A program made the position numbers and the translations under genes. Source: Lachnospiraceae bacterium (lineage in GTDB: Bacteria > Bacillota > Clostridia > Lachnospirales > Lachnospiraceae). Taken from it: a DNA stretch of 64,000 nucleotides. This document shows positions 44,101-52,744 of this stretch, one piece after another (within the stretch, counting starts at the first letter, position 1; every line of letters begins with the position of its first letter). The stretch is from the NCBI GenBank assembly GCA_024682075.1, contig JAIKZQ010000042.1:1-64000 (forward strand). Direction: 5' to 3'. Below the pieces are notes generated by a model. That model made no database searches, had not been told where the DNA came from, and worked only from the letters and a program-made list of their open reading frames with translations.

Positions 44101-44750
44101 CACTTAAGAGGATCAGAGCTCTTGAAAGCGGACTTAATACCGATAACCCCGTGATCTGTCTGACCGCGGATGCGATCAGAGGTGCCAAGGAAAGATATCT
44201 TGCCGAGGGCTTCACGGATTATCTTACCAAACCTGTTGAAGGCAAGATCCTTGAGAAGATGCTGATCCATTATTTGCCTCGTGATAAAGTTGAGATCATA
44301 TCTGCAGTTGATGAAGCAGATGAGACATCGTCCGGAATGATGGAGAGACTTGCAAAGGCCGGATTTGATACCGAGCAGGCACTTGTGTTCACTCAGGATG
44401 AGGAGTTTTATCAGGAGATACTCGAAAACTTCGTAAGCGAATACGATGAGCGTTCGAACAAACTCCGTGAATTGTACAAGGATAAGAAATGGAGTGACTA
44501 TTCCGTAGTGGTACATGCGCTCAAGAGCAATGCAAGGACGATAGGAGCCATGGAACTGTCCGAGATCGCACTGACCATGGAAATGGCGACCAAGGAATCT
44601 GATGAGGACCTTATCGTGAAGGAACATGATCACACGATGGAGATGTACGAAAGCACGGTGTCGGTCATTAAGAAGATCCTGAATCTGGACGGGAAAGTAT
44701 TGGAAGAGAACGATGAAGAGATAATGGAGTTTCCTCCCGACGGAGACTGA
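41184..44750 (+). CDS. Hybrid histidine kinase with membrane domain plus dCache sensor
   Basis: A 1188-residue kinase. Residues 1-295 contain about seven membrane helices, followed by a second membrane helix pair (about 315-335 and 593-612) that flanks an extracytoplasmic dCache domain (PRSRDWYKYALEGDGRVV, VPPYVDMQTGSVVITICK). His664 (DMSHEIRTPIN), an ATPase domain, a receiver with Asp962 (LLDQRMPGLDG) and an Hpt with His1111 (VVHALKSNAR) follow. It lacks the 65-residue tail seen in the other kinases. TATAAT at 41161-41166 is a possible -10. It stands alone and ends at a strong terminator. Confidence 0.9.
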   Translation: MMNLDLITDIIMLLANILGMLACLYNYIEKPKKGWLFGAAYFFADLLSGYYWTTYTLVMMEEPTVSEFLAYFGWNAAYVVLLVSVIRMRDHDSKKYFHPVMLLPIPINLAQFFIYIQYGGIFNNIWQVGFTTVVLIFCCQSIAFYYVQKKKTGSAKFPYFHALALLYVICQYVSWTASCFDWYSDWLNPYYYFCVFGYIVEVFFAWGIKKEYENYGLVYSEKTPSEIRFQALLQALVSAIVFGGCIGGYYLAIRMKRSMDDISDVIEFDNFITVALFMISVLLGLLILLVIYSITVRHKEGKKNEEHVKLRRSKFNLLFTLLITFSLMVFAVIYNSRLFYGASVQSIYKSGVDRVENLSAELDNYLTIAQSTLNVTADTVDLMLASGETQTVIRNYIYDQTQKQFENFDENFTGLYALVRDEYMDGDGWVPPEGYDPRSRDWYKYALEGDGRVVIVPPYVDMQTGSVVITICKRIQTRAEDGSYNVVALDVIVDHIQELTEKAVVAGDGYALIVNRDGLIVAHHDKEMCGENITRVYGYEFRDSVLTATDDVVDVTIDDEEYTLFLSKVMDQWYVMIVVSNTDLFEEAYSQLAVNIIVSLTIFALISFFYFLGYRNEQAYGKKVEEMNAGRQKQEYEAEVLRLEKRSADEANKAKSNFLADMSHEIRTPINAILGMNEMILREAESDGIREYAGNIRNSGRNLLQLINSILDFSKIEDGKMEIVPVRYSLSSLLTYIVNSIQERAVAKNLEFKVNVDPKLPAELFGDDARINQCILNLLTNAVKYTPEGSVSLTISERKRTEDKVLVYVEVADTGIGIKESEMGKLFESFERLDVIRNRTIEGTGLGMSITTRLLDLMGSGLNVKSKYGEGSVFSFEIWQDIESSEAIGEYKLGRPEDDQVKYTESFHAPKASILLVDDTRMNILVVRNLLKKTGLVIDSVESGEEAIKLADEKAYDLILLDQRMPGLDGTETLKRIRALESGLNTDNPVICLTADAIRGAKERYLAEGFTDYLTKPVEGKILEKMLIHYLPRDKVEIISAVDEADETSSGMMERLAKAGFDTEQALVFTQDEEFYQEILENFVSEYDERSNKLRELYKDKKWSDYSVVVHALKSNARTIGAMELSEIALTMEMATKESDEDLIVKEHDHTMEMYESTVSVIKKILNLDGKVLEENDEEIMEFPPDGD

Positions 44751-44810
44751 AGGCTGACGGGATAAAGTCTGAACGAAGGCCGGACTCGGAATGAATGAAG
44801 ACGTATCGTA

Positions 44811-44842
44811 AAAGCCCCTGCGGTGAATACCGCAGGGGCTTT
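44811..44842. terminator. Bidirectional intrinsic terminator
   Basis: AAAGCCCCTGCGGT (44811-44824) pairs with ACCGCAGGGGCTTT (44829-44842) around GAAT. On the minus strand it is followed by TTTT after the stem, and on the plus strand by TTTC. It separates the convergent kinase and solute-binding-protein genes. Confidence 0.85.
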
Positions 44843-44910
44843 CATATGTCACATTATTTTCTGACGGGTATTTTTACTTACGGTTAATGCAACTGCCGCA
44901 TTTTCACATC

Positions 44911-46533
44911 TCAGCTCAGTGCGCTCATGTATCTGTCGTGCTGTGCCTGCTTGACTTCCGTGACTTCGTCCAGATGCAAAGCTTCAAGTTCGGAGATATA
45001 CTGATCAAAATCGGTTGTCAGATTCTTGTCTCCCTTGATGAATGCGATGGCATATGAATCAACGGTTGCCTGGATATCTCCCATGTAAAGGTTTATCGTG
45101 TCACTTTCCTTGGTTGTGGAGTAAATATCCGGCCAGGGGTCTCTGATATACCGGCGGAGCTGTCTGTTGCTCTCTGCGTGCCATGGAGCAACAAGAATGT
45201 CGGTTGCTTCAACGGACTGTGCTGCGGGAAGGACGAATGCCGGGTTGATTCCGAAGCTCTGAAGCCAGTCATTGTCATTTCCTTGCTCGGTGTATGCCCT
45301 GCTTCCGTCGGCATTTACCACGTAGCTTTCGCCTTCAATGCCCCACTGATAATACTCCTGACAGTGATCGGACATCGCATAATCGAGGAATTTACATGCA
45401 AGCTCGATCTGTGATGATGAAGTGCTGACTCCGAACATTCCCGCAAGAGAGTTTCTTCCTACATAGAATCCGGTATGCTCTCCGGAAAGAGGCGCTGCTC
45501 CGACAAATGCCGTTGCGGCGGTTCCGTCATAGTAGGGCAGGACGTTTGAGTACATCATTGACATTGCCCAGCTGAAGTCGAATGCAACGCCTGTAAGGTC
45601 CTGGGATATGCGGTCAATTACCATGTCGCGGTCGAGTGATTCGAAATCTGCCTCGAGAAGACCCTCGGAGTACAGGCTGTTAACGAATTCAAGATATTTC
45701 TTGTAATTTTCACTGTCTGCATATGCATAGGTGACGTTGCCTTCATCATCTGCCTGGAATCCGCTGACAAGGTCCAGTCCGAATGCGGGACCGAACATAT
45801 AGGGCAGGAATTCCTTCATGATGCTCATGGGGATTTCGTCGGAAGCATCTCCGTTTCCGTTCATGTCGTTGTCTCTGAAATATCTGAGCAGTGTCACGAA
45901 GTCGTCAAGATTGTCGGGAGCCTTCATGCCGGCTTTGTCGAGCCAGACCTGATTGTACATGAGACAGGGCTGGTAATCATCCGCAACATTGGTGCCGGGA
46001 ACGTAGTAAATATGTCCGTCCTCTGCGGTAAGCTCGGCCTTCTCGACAGGATTGTCCTTGAGCCACTGAATGAAATTGGGCATATAGTCAAAATACTCAT
46101 CAAGAGGGACGAAGATTCCCGATTTGATATATACCTGGTTGGGATCCGAATCGGGGATCTTGATGATGTCAGCAGTGGTGTTTCCGGATGTGATCACAGG
46201 TTCTGCCACAGATGCATATGTATCATAGGGATACAGCTGCCAGTTCGGGGTTACTCCTGCCTCTTCGAACACTTTGAGAACTATGGGAGCATTGCCTATG
46301 TCGACGAAGGAGTAGTTTGATTCCTGCGCCAGGATCGTCAGAGTGCCTCCTTCAGATGTGATGGGTGCTGTTCCGGTGTAGGTGAAGCCGGAAGAGTCAG
46401 CAACCGGTGAAGCGTTTGCGATGGCTGTGTCTATCCTGTTTGCAGATCCACCCTGTGAACCCGAGGAACATCCCGCTATCATCGTTCCCGCAAGAACGAC
46501 CGACAGGATAGAAGCGGTCATTTTTCTTCTCAT
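44911..46533 (-). CDS. Extracellular solute-binding lipoprotein (ABC family 1-like)
   Basis: A 540-residue lipoprotein with lipobox IAGC (Cys22) and a Ser/Gly linker. The body resembles the large carbohydrate-binding proteins of the LplA/YtcQ type: TSGNTTADIIKIPD, GIFVPLDEYFDYMPNFIQWL, VWLDKAGMKAPDNLDDFVTLLRYFRDND and a C-terminal YISELEALHLDEVTEV. These capture oligosaccharides for ABC uptake, but no permease or ATPase gene is adjacent. It sits 37 nt downstream of the 7TM kinase on the same strand. AGGA lies upstream of the ATG. It may act as the kinase's ligand-presenting partner. Confidence 0.85.
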   Translation of the reverse strand: MRRKMTASILSVVLAGTMIAGCSSGSQGGSANRIDTAIANASPVADSSGFTYTGTAPITSEGGTLTILAQESNYSFVDIGNAPIVLKVFEEAGVTPNWQLYPYDTYASVAEPVITSGNTTADIIKIPDSDPNQVYIKSGIFVPLDEYFDYMPNFIQWLKDNPVEKAELTAEDGHIYYVPGTNVADDYQPCLMYNQVWLDKAGMKAPDNLDDFVTLLRYFRDNDMNGNGDASDEIPMSIMKEFLPYMFGPAFGLDLVSGFQADDEGNVTYAYADSENYKKYLEFVNSLYSEGLLEADFESLDRDMVIDRISQDLTGVAFDFSWAMSMMYSNVLPYYDGTAATAFVGAAPLSGEHTGFYVGRNSLAGMFGVSTSSSQIELACKFLDYAMSDHCQEYYQWGIEGESYVVNADGSRAYTEQGNDNDWLQSFGINPAFVLPAAQSVEATDILVAPWHAESNRQLRRYIRDPWPDIYSTTKESDTINLYMGDIQATVDSYAIAFIKGDKNLTTDFDQYISELEALHLDEVTEVKQAQHDRYMSALS

Positions 46534-46570
46534 TCTTTTTTCCTCCGTGAATTATATATGGAATAGCCGG

Positions 46571-49500
46571 TCAGTTGATTGAACGGATCTTACCGGTGAC
46601 TTCAAGACATGCATCGGTATCCATGTCGCTTATGGTCTTTGAAAGCTGTTTGATCAGATCGGACATTTCACCTTCATATGAGTATGTCTTCAGCTTATCA
46701 ATCGATTCCTCAAGAGCGTCGAAATCAAGGTCATCGCATGCACTCTCGATTTGCTGCAGGGCAGCTTCCAGAGTCTCTTTGTCTATGGCGGGGCCTTCTG
46801 AGGTCTGCTCCTCTTCGGGATAGAACGGAGCCATTTCATCGAGAAGTTTTCTGAAATGCTCAAGCAGTTTACCGGTGTCGGACTTTATCGTGTCTATGCT
46901 GCCGGCTTTTCCTGCTTTTTCAAGTGCTTCCGCCTCACTTCCGAGTTCCATTGCACCGATCTGTCTGGAACTGCTCTTGAGAGCGTGGACCTTGATGGTG
47001 TAATCCTGCCAGTCTTCGGAATCGTATGCATTCCTGATGGCATCCAGTTTTTCTTCGCCACACAGATAGTATTCCTTGGCGACCTTTTCAAAAAGAGTAA
47101 CCGATCCGAGTGCCCTGACTGCGGTGTCCGTGTCGAGTTCGTCTATCTTCAGCGTGATTTCTTCGGGAACTTCGGGCTCTGCTGCTTCGTCTGCGGACTT
47201 TTCAACTAGTTTTTCGGCAGGCAGCCATTCCCTGAGCTTGGTGGTGAGTATCCTGACGTCGATGGGCTTTGCTACGAAGTCGTTCATGCCGGCTTCCCTG
47301 AAAAGCTTTCTGGCTTCTTCCATTGCATTTGCCGAAAGGGCGATGATTACGGGCTTTTCGGGATTACTTCCATTTGCTCTTATGGCCTTTGCCGCATCTA
47401 CGCCGTCTACTTCCGGCATCATGTGATCCATGAAGATAATGTCATAATCTTTGGCGCCTGCCATCTCAATGGCTTTCTTTCCTCCGTCAGCCTTGTCTAT
47501 CTGAAGCTTTAACGGAGACATGAGGCCTTCGGCTATTGAGAGGTTGATGTCATTGTCATCAACGACCAGGACTTTAGCTTCGGGAGCGGTGAAGTCAGCG
47601 GAGAATATCTTGGTATCCTCGGTTCGCGCGGATTCGTCAAACTTTTCATTCAGAACCCTGACCATATTCATCGTGGTCGACGGTCTGGTCATTACGTGAA
47701 CATTGGGCTTGTCAGGCTTAAATTCTGACTTGTACCCGATGAATACGATGCAGATTGCATCAGGGTGCGAAGCGAAGAATTCCTTTACGCTGTATGTATA
47801 ATACTGTTCCTCGATGAAGAAGAATTCTTTTCTGTCGGAAGGAGAGTAGTTGCTGATGGAGGCACTGACGCTGTACTCGACTCCGAGGTTCTCCATTTCC
47901 TTTGCAAACTGCTCGATAATGATAGGGTTGTCACCAACCCCGTAAGCGAACTTCTTCTCGGAATCTTTGACCTCCATGTCGTTGGTATTATCGATCACCT
48001 TAATGGGGATACTGAACCAGAAATCCGAACCTTTGCCGTATTCGCTGCTTACTCCGATCTGTCCGCCCATGGCATCCACGAGCTTCCGGGAGATTGCAAG
48101 ACCGAGACCGGTACCTTCCACGGAACGGTTTCTCTTTGAATCAACCTGCTGGAAACTTACGAAGAGTTTTTCGAGGTCTTCTTTTCTGATTCCGATGCCG
48201 GTATCGACGACGTGGCATGTCATGTTGACCATGTCATTTTCGATGGGCTCACATTTGATGCTTATGATAACGCTTCCCTCTTTGGTGAACTTGATAGCGT
48301 TATTTCCGAGATTGATGAGGATCTGCCTGATCCTCATGGCGTCGGCATGAAGCTTATGCGGAAGAGGACCGTTCACCAGGAAATAGAATTCAAGCTTTTT
48401 GTCAATGACTCTTGTTCCCAGGATATTTGATATGTCGGAAAACTCATCAAAGGGAACATAGTCTTCCTCTATGATCTCCATCTTGCCGGATTCAATCTTG
48501 GAGTAGTCGAGAATGTCGTTGATTATGTTAAGCAGATTCTTGCCTGATTTCTGTATCTGGAGCAGGGAATCGAGCTGTTTTGAGGGATCCTTTTCATGCA
48601 TTGCTATCTCTGCCATGCCGATGACTGCGTTCATGGGAGTGCGGATCTCATGGCTCATGTTAGCAAGGAAATCGGACTTCATCCGGCTGGCTTTTTCAAG
48701 CTCTTCGTTGGCCTTGGCCATGGCCTTTATCCTGGTGATGGTATTCGTGTTGTCATGAAGGATGAAGAGGGTTCCTATATGTGCCCCGGCATCGCCCAGT
48801 TCCTTGATGGTGACTCTGAAGAAAAACTTCCTGTCATCGTGCATGTAAGTGATGATGTCTTTCATGTCGGGAATGGATTCTGTATTGTCTTTTATCCATT
48901 TTTCCAGCTTCTTTCTGTCACTGAAGCTGTCAACGAGCGCTCCTTCTATGCTGTTCCGGATCATGTCATTGACATGTATGAGGTCGTTGTAGTTGTCATA
49001 AAGAATCAGGCCGTCGCTCATGTCATTGGCAAAGCTGTCGAGGGACCATTCCTTTATCCTTGCACGGACATAAGAGATCGTGAAGAACAGACATATGCAT
49101 GTTGAAATGTTGTACGCAAGTGCCGGAAGCCATTCGGGGAAAGAAAAATGATATTTCAGGCTCTCCATTATCGCATACAGGACTACTATGGCTTCGAAGA
49201 CATAATATCTGCTCCTGAAGATCTTATTCGTCTTGACTATGCATAAGATGAGGAAAATAAAACATGTGAGAAGGGAGATATAATGGCAGATCCTGTATGA
49301 ACGAAAGCTCATTAGCAGGCCGCTGTTCTTGGAATCCTGAATGGCAACCCAGAATCCGGTGCGGAAGAATATCTTCTTCTGGAACTGCAGTATGCGCTCT
49401 CCCCTTATCTGAAGTACGATGATGTAATTCTGATAAAGGCTGATCAGGGACTGCATGATCAGGAGAAGACGCCCGCGCTTGCCTATCAGCGTTTTCACGA

Positions 49501-49738
49501 TCATGAATAAAAATGCAGTCGGGATCCATGCGTGGACAAAGTAGTAGGGGATGAGGAACTTTGAAGCTTCCTGTGCATTGTTCGCCCCGAGGACAAGGAA
49601 ACTGATGATGTCGGAACATACCACCAGAAGTGCCATTATCAGATAGCCGGTGTTTTTTCTTTTGCCTATGGCTCCGTTGATAGCAAAGAGCAAGGATACT
49701 ATGGCAAGTACTATGAAAATTATTCTTAATGCAAGCAT
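46571..49738 (-). CDS. Hybrid histidine kinase with 7TM sensor and PAS-like domain
   Basis: A 1055-residue kinase. Seven membrane helices in residues 1-225 match the 7TM-HisK_N sensor type. A PAS-like domain follows (DMSDGLILYDNYNDLIHVND), then His363 (NMSHEIRTPMN), an ATPase domain (DTGIGIR, GTGLGLAIS), a pseudo-receiver, a receiver (FMDHMMPEVDG), an Hpt (KVHALKSSSRQIGAM) and the shared tail. I chose the ATG at 49738 because it is preceded by GAGGGA and begins directly with the first helix. It lies between an AraC gene and a solute-binding lipoprotein gene on the same strand. Confidence 0.87.
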   Translation of the reverse strand: MLALRIIFIVLAIVSLLFAINGAIGKRKNTGYLIMALLVVCSDIISFLVLGANNAQEASKFLIPYYFVHAWIPTAFLFMIVKTLIGKRGRLLLIMQSLISLYQNYIIVLQIRGERILQFQKKIFFRTGFWVAIQDSKNSGLLMSFRSYRICHYISLLTCFIFLILCIVKTNKIFRSRYYVFEAIVVLYAIMESLKYHFSFPEWLPALAYNISTCICLFFTISYVRARIKEWSLDSFANDMSDGLILYDNYNDLIHVNDMIRNSIEGALVDSFSDRKKLEKWIKDNTESIPDMKDIITYMHDDRKFFFRVTIKELGDAGAHIGTLFILHDNTNTITRIKAMAKANEELEKASRMKSDFLANMSHEIRTPMNAVIGMAEIAMHEKDPSKQLDSLLQIQKSGKNLLNIINDILDYSKIESGKMEIIEEDYVPFDEFSDISNILGTRVIDKKLEFYFLVNGPLPHKLHADAMRIRQILINLGNNAIKFTKEGSVIISIKCEPIENDMVNMTCHVVDTGIGIRKEDLEKLFVSFQQVDSKRNRSVEGTGLGLAISRKLVDAMGGQIGVSSEYGKGSDFWFSIPIKVIDNTNDMEVKDSEKKFAYGVGDNPIIIEQFAKEMENLGVEYSVSASISNYSPSDRKEFFFIEEQYYTYSVKEFFASHPDAICIVFIGYKSEFKPDKPNVHVMTRPSTTMNMVRVLNEKFDESARTEDTKIFSADFTAPEAKVLVVDDNDINLSIAEGLMSPLKLQIDKADGGKKAIEMAGAKDYDIIFMDHMMPEVDGVDAAKAIRANGSNPEKPVIIALSANAMEEARKLFREAGMNDFVAKPIDVRILTTKLREWLPAEKLVEKSADEAAEPEVPEEITLKIDELDTDTAVRALGSVTLFEKVAKEYYLCGEEKLDAIRNAYDSEDWQDYTIKVHALKSSSRQIGAMELGSEAEALEKAGKAGSIDTIKSDTGKLLEHFRKLLDEMAPFYPEEEQTSEGPAIDKETLEAALQQIESACDDLDFDALEESIDKLKTYSYEGEMSDLIKQLSKTISDMDTDACLEVTGKIRSIN

Positions 49739-49839
49739 GTTGTTCCCTCGTGAGAATGACCCAGTGTCAAAGGAAAGACAGACAGGTGCATAAGTACCAC
49801 ACATTTATTCTATAATAATACCACTTTTTGCCGTTTTTC

Positions 49840-50712
49840 TCATCCTTTTCGGTACCGGAATTTTTTCGGAGTCATCCCGTATTCTTTGCGAAAACACCTG
49901 ATCATATGGCTTGCGTCCGCAAATCCGGTTTCCTGCGTGATGGTATTTAAATCCTTGGATGTGTCTTTCAGGAGCTGTGCGACTTTTCTGATCCGCATGT
50001 ATTCAATGTACTGCTTGCAGGATCGGCCGAACATCTTCCTGAATTTCTTCGCAAATCCCGAATAACTCAGATTGCAGATTGCCGCGAGTTTCTCGACTCT
50101 TAAGTCCTCCGCCATGTTCTCGTCTATGTACGCGGGGATTGCTTCGATGGATAGAGTTTCCTCCATCTGTCCGGCAAGGTTTTCGGGCGACAGTCCTTCC
50201 GCCTGCCAGATCCTTATGATGTCGGTGAGTATTATCCTGACTGCGGAGCTGATGTTGCCCAGGTATCCCGGCTGAGAAGCCTCCATTTCCTTAATTGCGA
50301 GGTCCATCATGTATCTGATGTCTGTTTTTGCGACCAGTTTGCGCGGAAAATGAGCCCTGACGTTCTTGTCTGAAACTGCCATCTTAAACAGGGACATTTC
50401 ATTCCAGTTCATGCTTCCCGAGGCTGCCGGATCGCTCTGGTTTCCGGGCTTGAACTTGATGCCGTAATACTCCGCATTATCACTCAGGATCCTTATCGAA
50501 TGCATGACGGACGGAAGCAGCACGATGACGTCCCCGGGCTTCGCCTGCACCATTGAGTTGCCGATCTGAAGCTCGATCTCACCCTTGTTCATGATCAGGA
50601 TCTCCATGAAGTAGTGCCAGTGGAGACCGAAGCTGAAATCTTTCTCATAATTTCCGGTGAAGCATTCGTATCTGTGATCTATGAGGTCCGAGTATTCAAA
50701 CTTTTCCGCCAT
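49840..50712 (-). CDS. AraC-family transcriptional regulator
   Basis: A 290-residue regulator. The N-terminal cupin carries HWHYFMEILIMNKGEIELQIG and PGDVIVLLPSVMHSI. The C-terminal helix-turn-helix pair contains VEKLAAICNLSYSGFAKKFRKMFG and NTITQETGFADASHMIRCFRKEYG, ending in TPKKFR. AGGAGA precedes the ATG. It is divergent from the five-gene dehydrogenase operon and is the obvious candidate for its regulator. It could also control the kinase and lipoprotein genes downstream. Confidence 0.9.
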   Translation of the reverse strand: MAEKFEYSDLIDHRYECFTGNYEKDFSFGLHWHYFMEILIMNKGEIELQIGNSMVQAKPGDVIVLLPSVMHSIRILSDNAEYYGIKFKPGNQSDPAASGSMNWNEMSLFKMAVSDKNVRAHFPRKLVAKTDIRYMMDLAIKEMEASQPGYLGNISSAVRIILTDIIRIWQAEGLSPENLAGQMEETLSIEAIPAYIDENMAEDLRVEKLAAICNLSYSGFAKKFRKMFGRSCKQYIEYMRIRKVAQLLKDTSKDLNTITQETGFADASHMIRCFRKEYGMTPKKFRYRKG

Positions 50713-50881
50713 TTTTTTCTCCTGTTTTCGGTGAAGATTTTTTATATCAAAAAGTATCGATTTATTCTATTTTTGGATGGGTAGATTATACCATGACTGC
50801 GTACAAAAGTGCTACATTGACGCTGTAGAGACTGACAGGCTGCATCAAAAAGGCAGTAGGCAACAATACGAGGAGGTACTT

Positions 50882-51625
50882 ATGGTAGACGTTAAGGACA
50901 GATGGGCACTGGTAACAGGCGGAACAAGGGGCATAGGAAGACTGGTGACTCTTTTTCTTGCCGAGAGAGGATGCAACATCATCCTGCAGAGCAGGAAAAA
51001 AGAGCATGCCGGGAAGGTCAAGGCCGAGGCCGAGGCTTTCGGAGTGCGCTGCATCCCGGTGGAGGCAGAACTTTCGGATCTTGACAGCGTAAGACGCATG
51101 CTCGATGAGATCGATTCTCTGGGCGTTTGTGTCGATATCATCATGAACAATGCCGGAATGCAGATTGCATACAGATCCGAGTGGCTGAAAACTCCGGATG
51201 AGGATTACACGAGCAGCTTTCTCATAAATACCACGTCTCCGATGATGATCTGCTATCACTTCCTTCCCGGTATGATGGAAAGAGGATTCGGAAGGATCGT
51301 GAATACGACCAGCGGGATCGCGCTTGAGCCCGAGCAGGCGGGATATTCAGCATCGAAGGCGGCTCTTAACAAAGTCACTATCGACATCGGATCCAAGCTT
51401 CAGGGAACCGATGTCATGATCAATCTTACCGATCCCGGATGGTGCAGGACGGATCTCGGAGGTCCCAATGCTCCCAATGCACCCGAGTCGGCGATACCCG
51501 GTGTCGTGGTCGGTGCGTTCGCGGATGACAGGAAATCAGGAAGGATCTTCGGAGCCGGGCTTTTCTATGACATGACATTGGAAGAGGCGGTGGAGAAGGC
51601 ACACTCCATGTGCAGTCCTTATTGA
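50882..51625 (+). CDS. Short-chain dehydrogenase/reductase
   Basis: A 247-residue classical SDR. The NAD(P)-binding motif TGGTRGIG is at residues 12-19, NNAG follows, and the catalytic Ser (TTSGIALEP) and YSASK are present. It would oxidise or reduce a hydroxyl/keto group. GAGGAGG precedes the ATG at 50882, which I chose over an upstream in-frame start at 50777 that would add about 35 residues before the Rossmann fold. It is the first gene of an operon of redox and isomerase enzymes. Confidence 0.87.
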   Translation: MVDVKDRWALVTGGTRGIGRLVTLFLAERGCNIILQSRKKEHAGKVKAEAEAFGVRCIPVEAELSDLDSVRRMLDEIDSLGVCVDIIMNNAGMQIAYRSEWLKTPDEDYTSSFLINTTSPMMICYHFLPGMMERGFGRIVNTTSGIALEPEQAGYSASKAALNKVTIDIGSKLQGTDVMINLTDPGWCRTDLGGPNAPNAPESAIPGVVVGAFADDRKSGRIFGAGLFYDMTLEEAVEKAHSMCSPY

Positions 51626-51682
51626 ACGTATTAAGAACCTGACAAAGAAAACCGGCAAAGAAACCTGATGAAAGGGGAAAAC

Positions 51683-52717
51683 ATGAAAGCATTATTTATT
51701 GGCGGTACGGGGCAGATCAGCGCAGCTATAATCAGAAGACTTGCGGAGGATCCCGCATGGGAGGTCTGGCTTCTTAACAGGGGAAACAGACAGAAGGTTG
51801 TTCCCGAAGGAGTACATTCCATAAAGGCCGACATAAACGACGAGGCAGCAGTTCTTGAGGCCATAGGCGACATGAAGTTCGATACTGTATGTGAGTTCAT
51901 CGGCTTTGTTCCCGAACAGGTCGAAAGAGACTACAGGCTGTTTAAGGGAAAGACCGGTCAGTATATCTACATCAGTTCAGCCTCGGCTTATCATAAGCCC
52001 GCTGCAAGCTATGTCATAACAGAAGGGACCGCTCTTGCAAATCCTCACTGGGAGTATTCGAGAAACAAGATCGCATGCGAGGAATTCCTTATGAAAAAAT
52101 ACAGGGAAGAGGGCTTCCCCGTAACCATCGTCAGACCCAGTCATACATATGACGAAAGGAACGTGCCTCTCGGAGTGCACGGCAAAAACGGCTTCTGGCA
52201 GGTGATCAGGCGCATGCAGGAAGGAAAGCCTGTCATCATCCAGGGGGACGGAAGCTCGCTCTGGGCACTTACCTTCAATGAGGATTTTGCCATCGGATTT
52301 GCGGGACTCATGGCTAATCCGCATGCCATCGGTGAGGCATTCCAGATCACCGGTGACGAGATCCTTACATGGGATCAGATCTACCAAACCATCGCAGATG
52401 CTTTGGGAGTGGAACTGAATGCCGTTCACGTGTCATCCGAATTCCTTTCTCAGGCAGGAGACAAGTACGGATTTGATTTCGAAGGATCGCTTCTCGGAGA
52501 CAAGGCCGTTTCGGTCGTGTTCGACAATTCCAAGCTTAAGAGGATAGTTCCTCAGATGACAACCTACATCCCCTTCAGCAAGGGAGTCAGGAGATCACTT
52601 GATTATGTGCTGTCGCATCCCGAAGAGTGTCAGAAGGAAGATCCCGAATTTGATGCATGGTGTGACAGGGTCATTGCGGCACTTGAAAAGGCAAAGGATG
52701 AGATCCTGAGCGTATGA
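51683..52717 (+). CDS. NAD-dependent epimerase/dehydratase (extended SDR)
   Basis: A 344-residue extended SDR. The Rossmann motif is FIGGTGQIS at the N-terminus, SSASAYHK carries the Ser region, and YSRNK is the catalytic Tyr-Lys pair. Family members interconvert or oxidise sugars, often nucleotide-linked. The ATG at 51683 has AAAGGGGAA upstream; the ATG at 51668 is less likely. The gap to the SDR is 57 nt. Confidence 0.85.
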   Translation: MKALFIGGTGQISAAIIRRLAEDPAWEVWLLNRGNRQKVVPEGVHSIKADINDEAAVLEAIGDMKFDTVCEFIGFVPEQVERDYRLFKGKTGQYIYISSASAYHKPAASYVITEGTALANPHWEYSRNKIACEEFLMKKYREEGFPVTIVRPSHTYDERNVPLGVHGKNGFWQVIRRMQEGKPVIIQGDGSSLWALTFNEDFAIGFAGLMANPHAIGEAFQITGDEILTWDQIYQTIADALGVELNAVHVSSEFLSQAGDKYGFDFEGSLLGDKAVSVVFDNSKLKRIVPQMTTYIPFSKGVRRSLDYVLSHPEECQKEDPEFDAWCDRVIAALEKAKDEILSV

Positions 52718-52744
52718 TCCCATAGACAGAAAGGAAAAAGAAAA

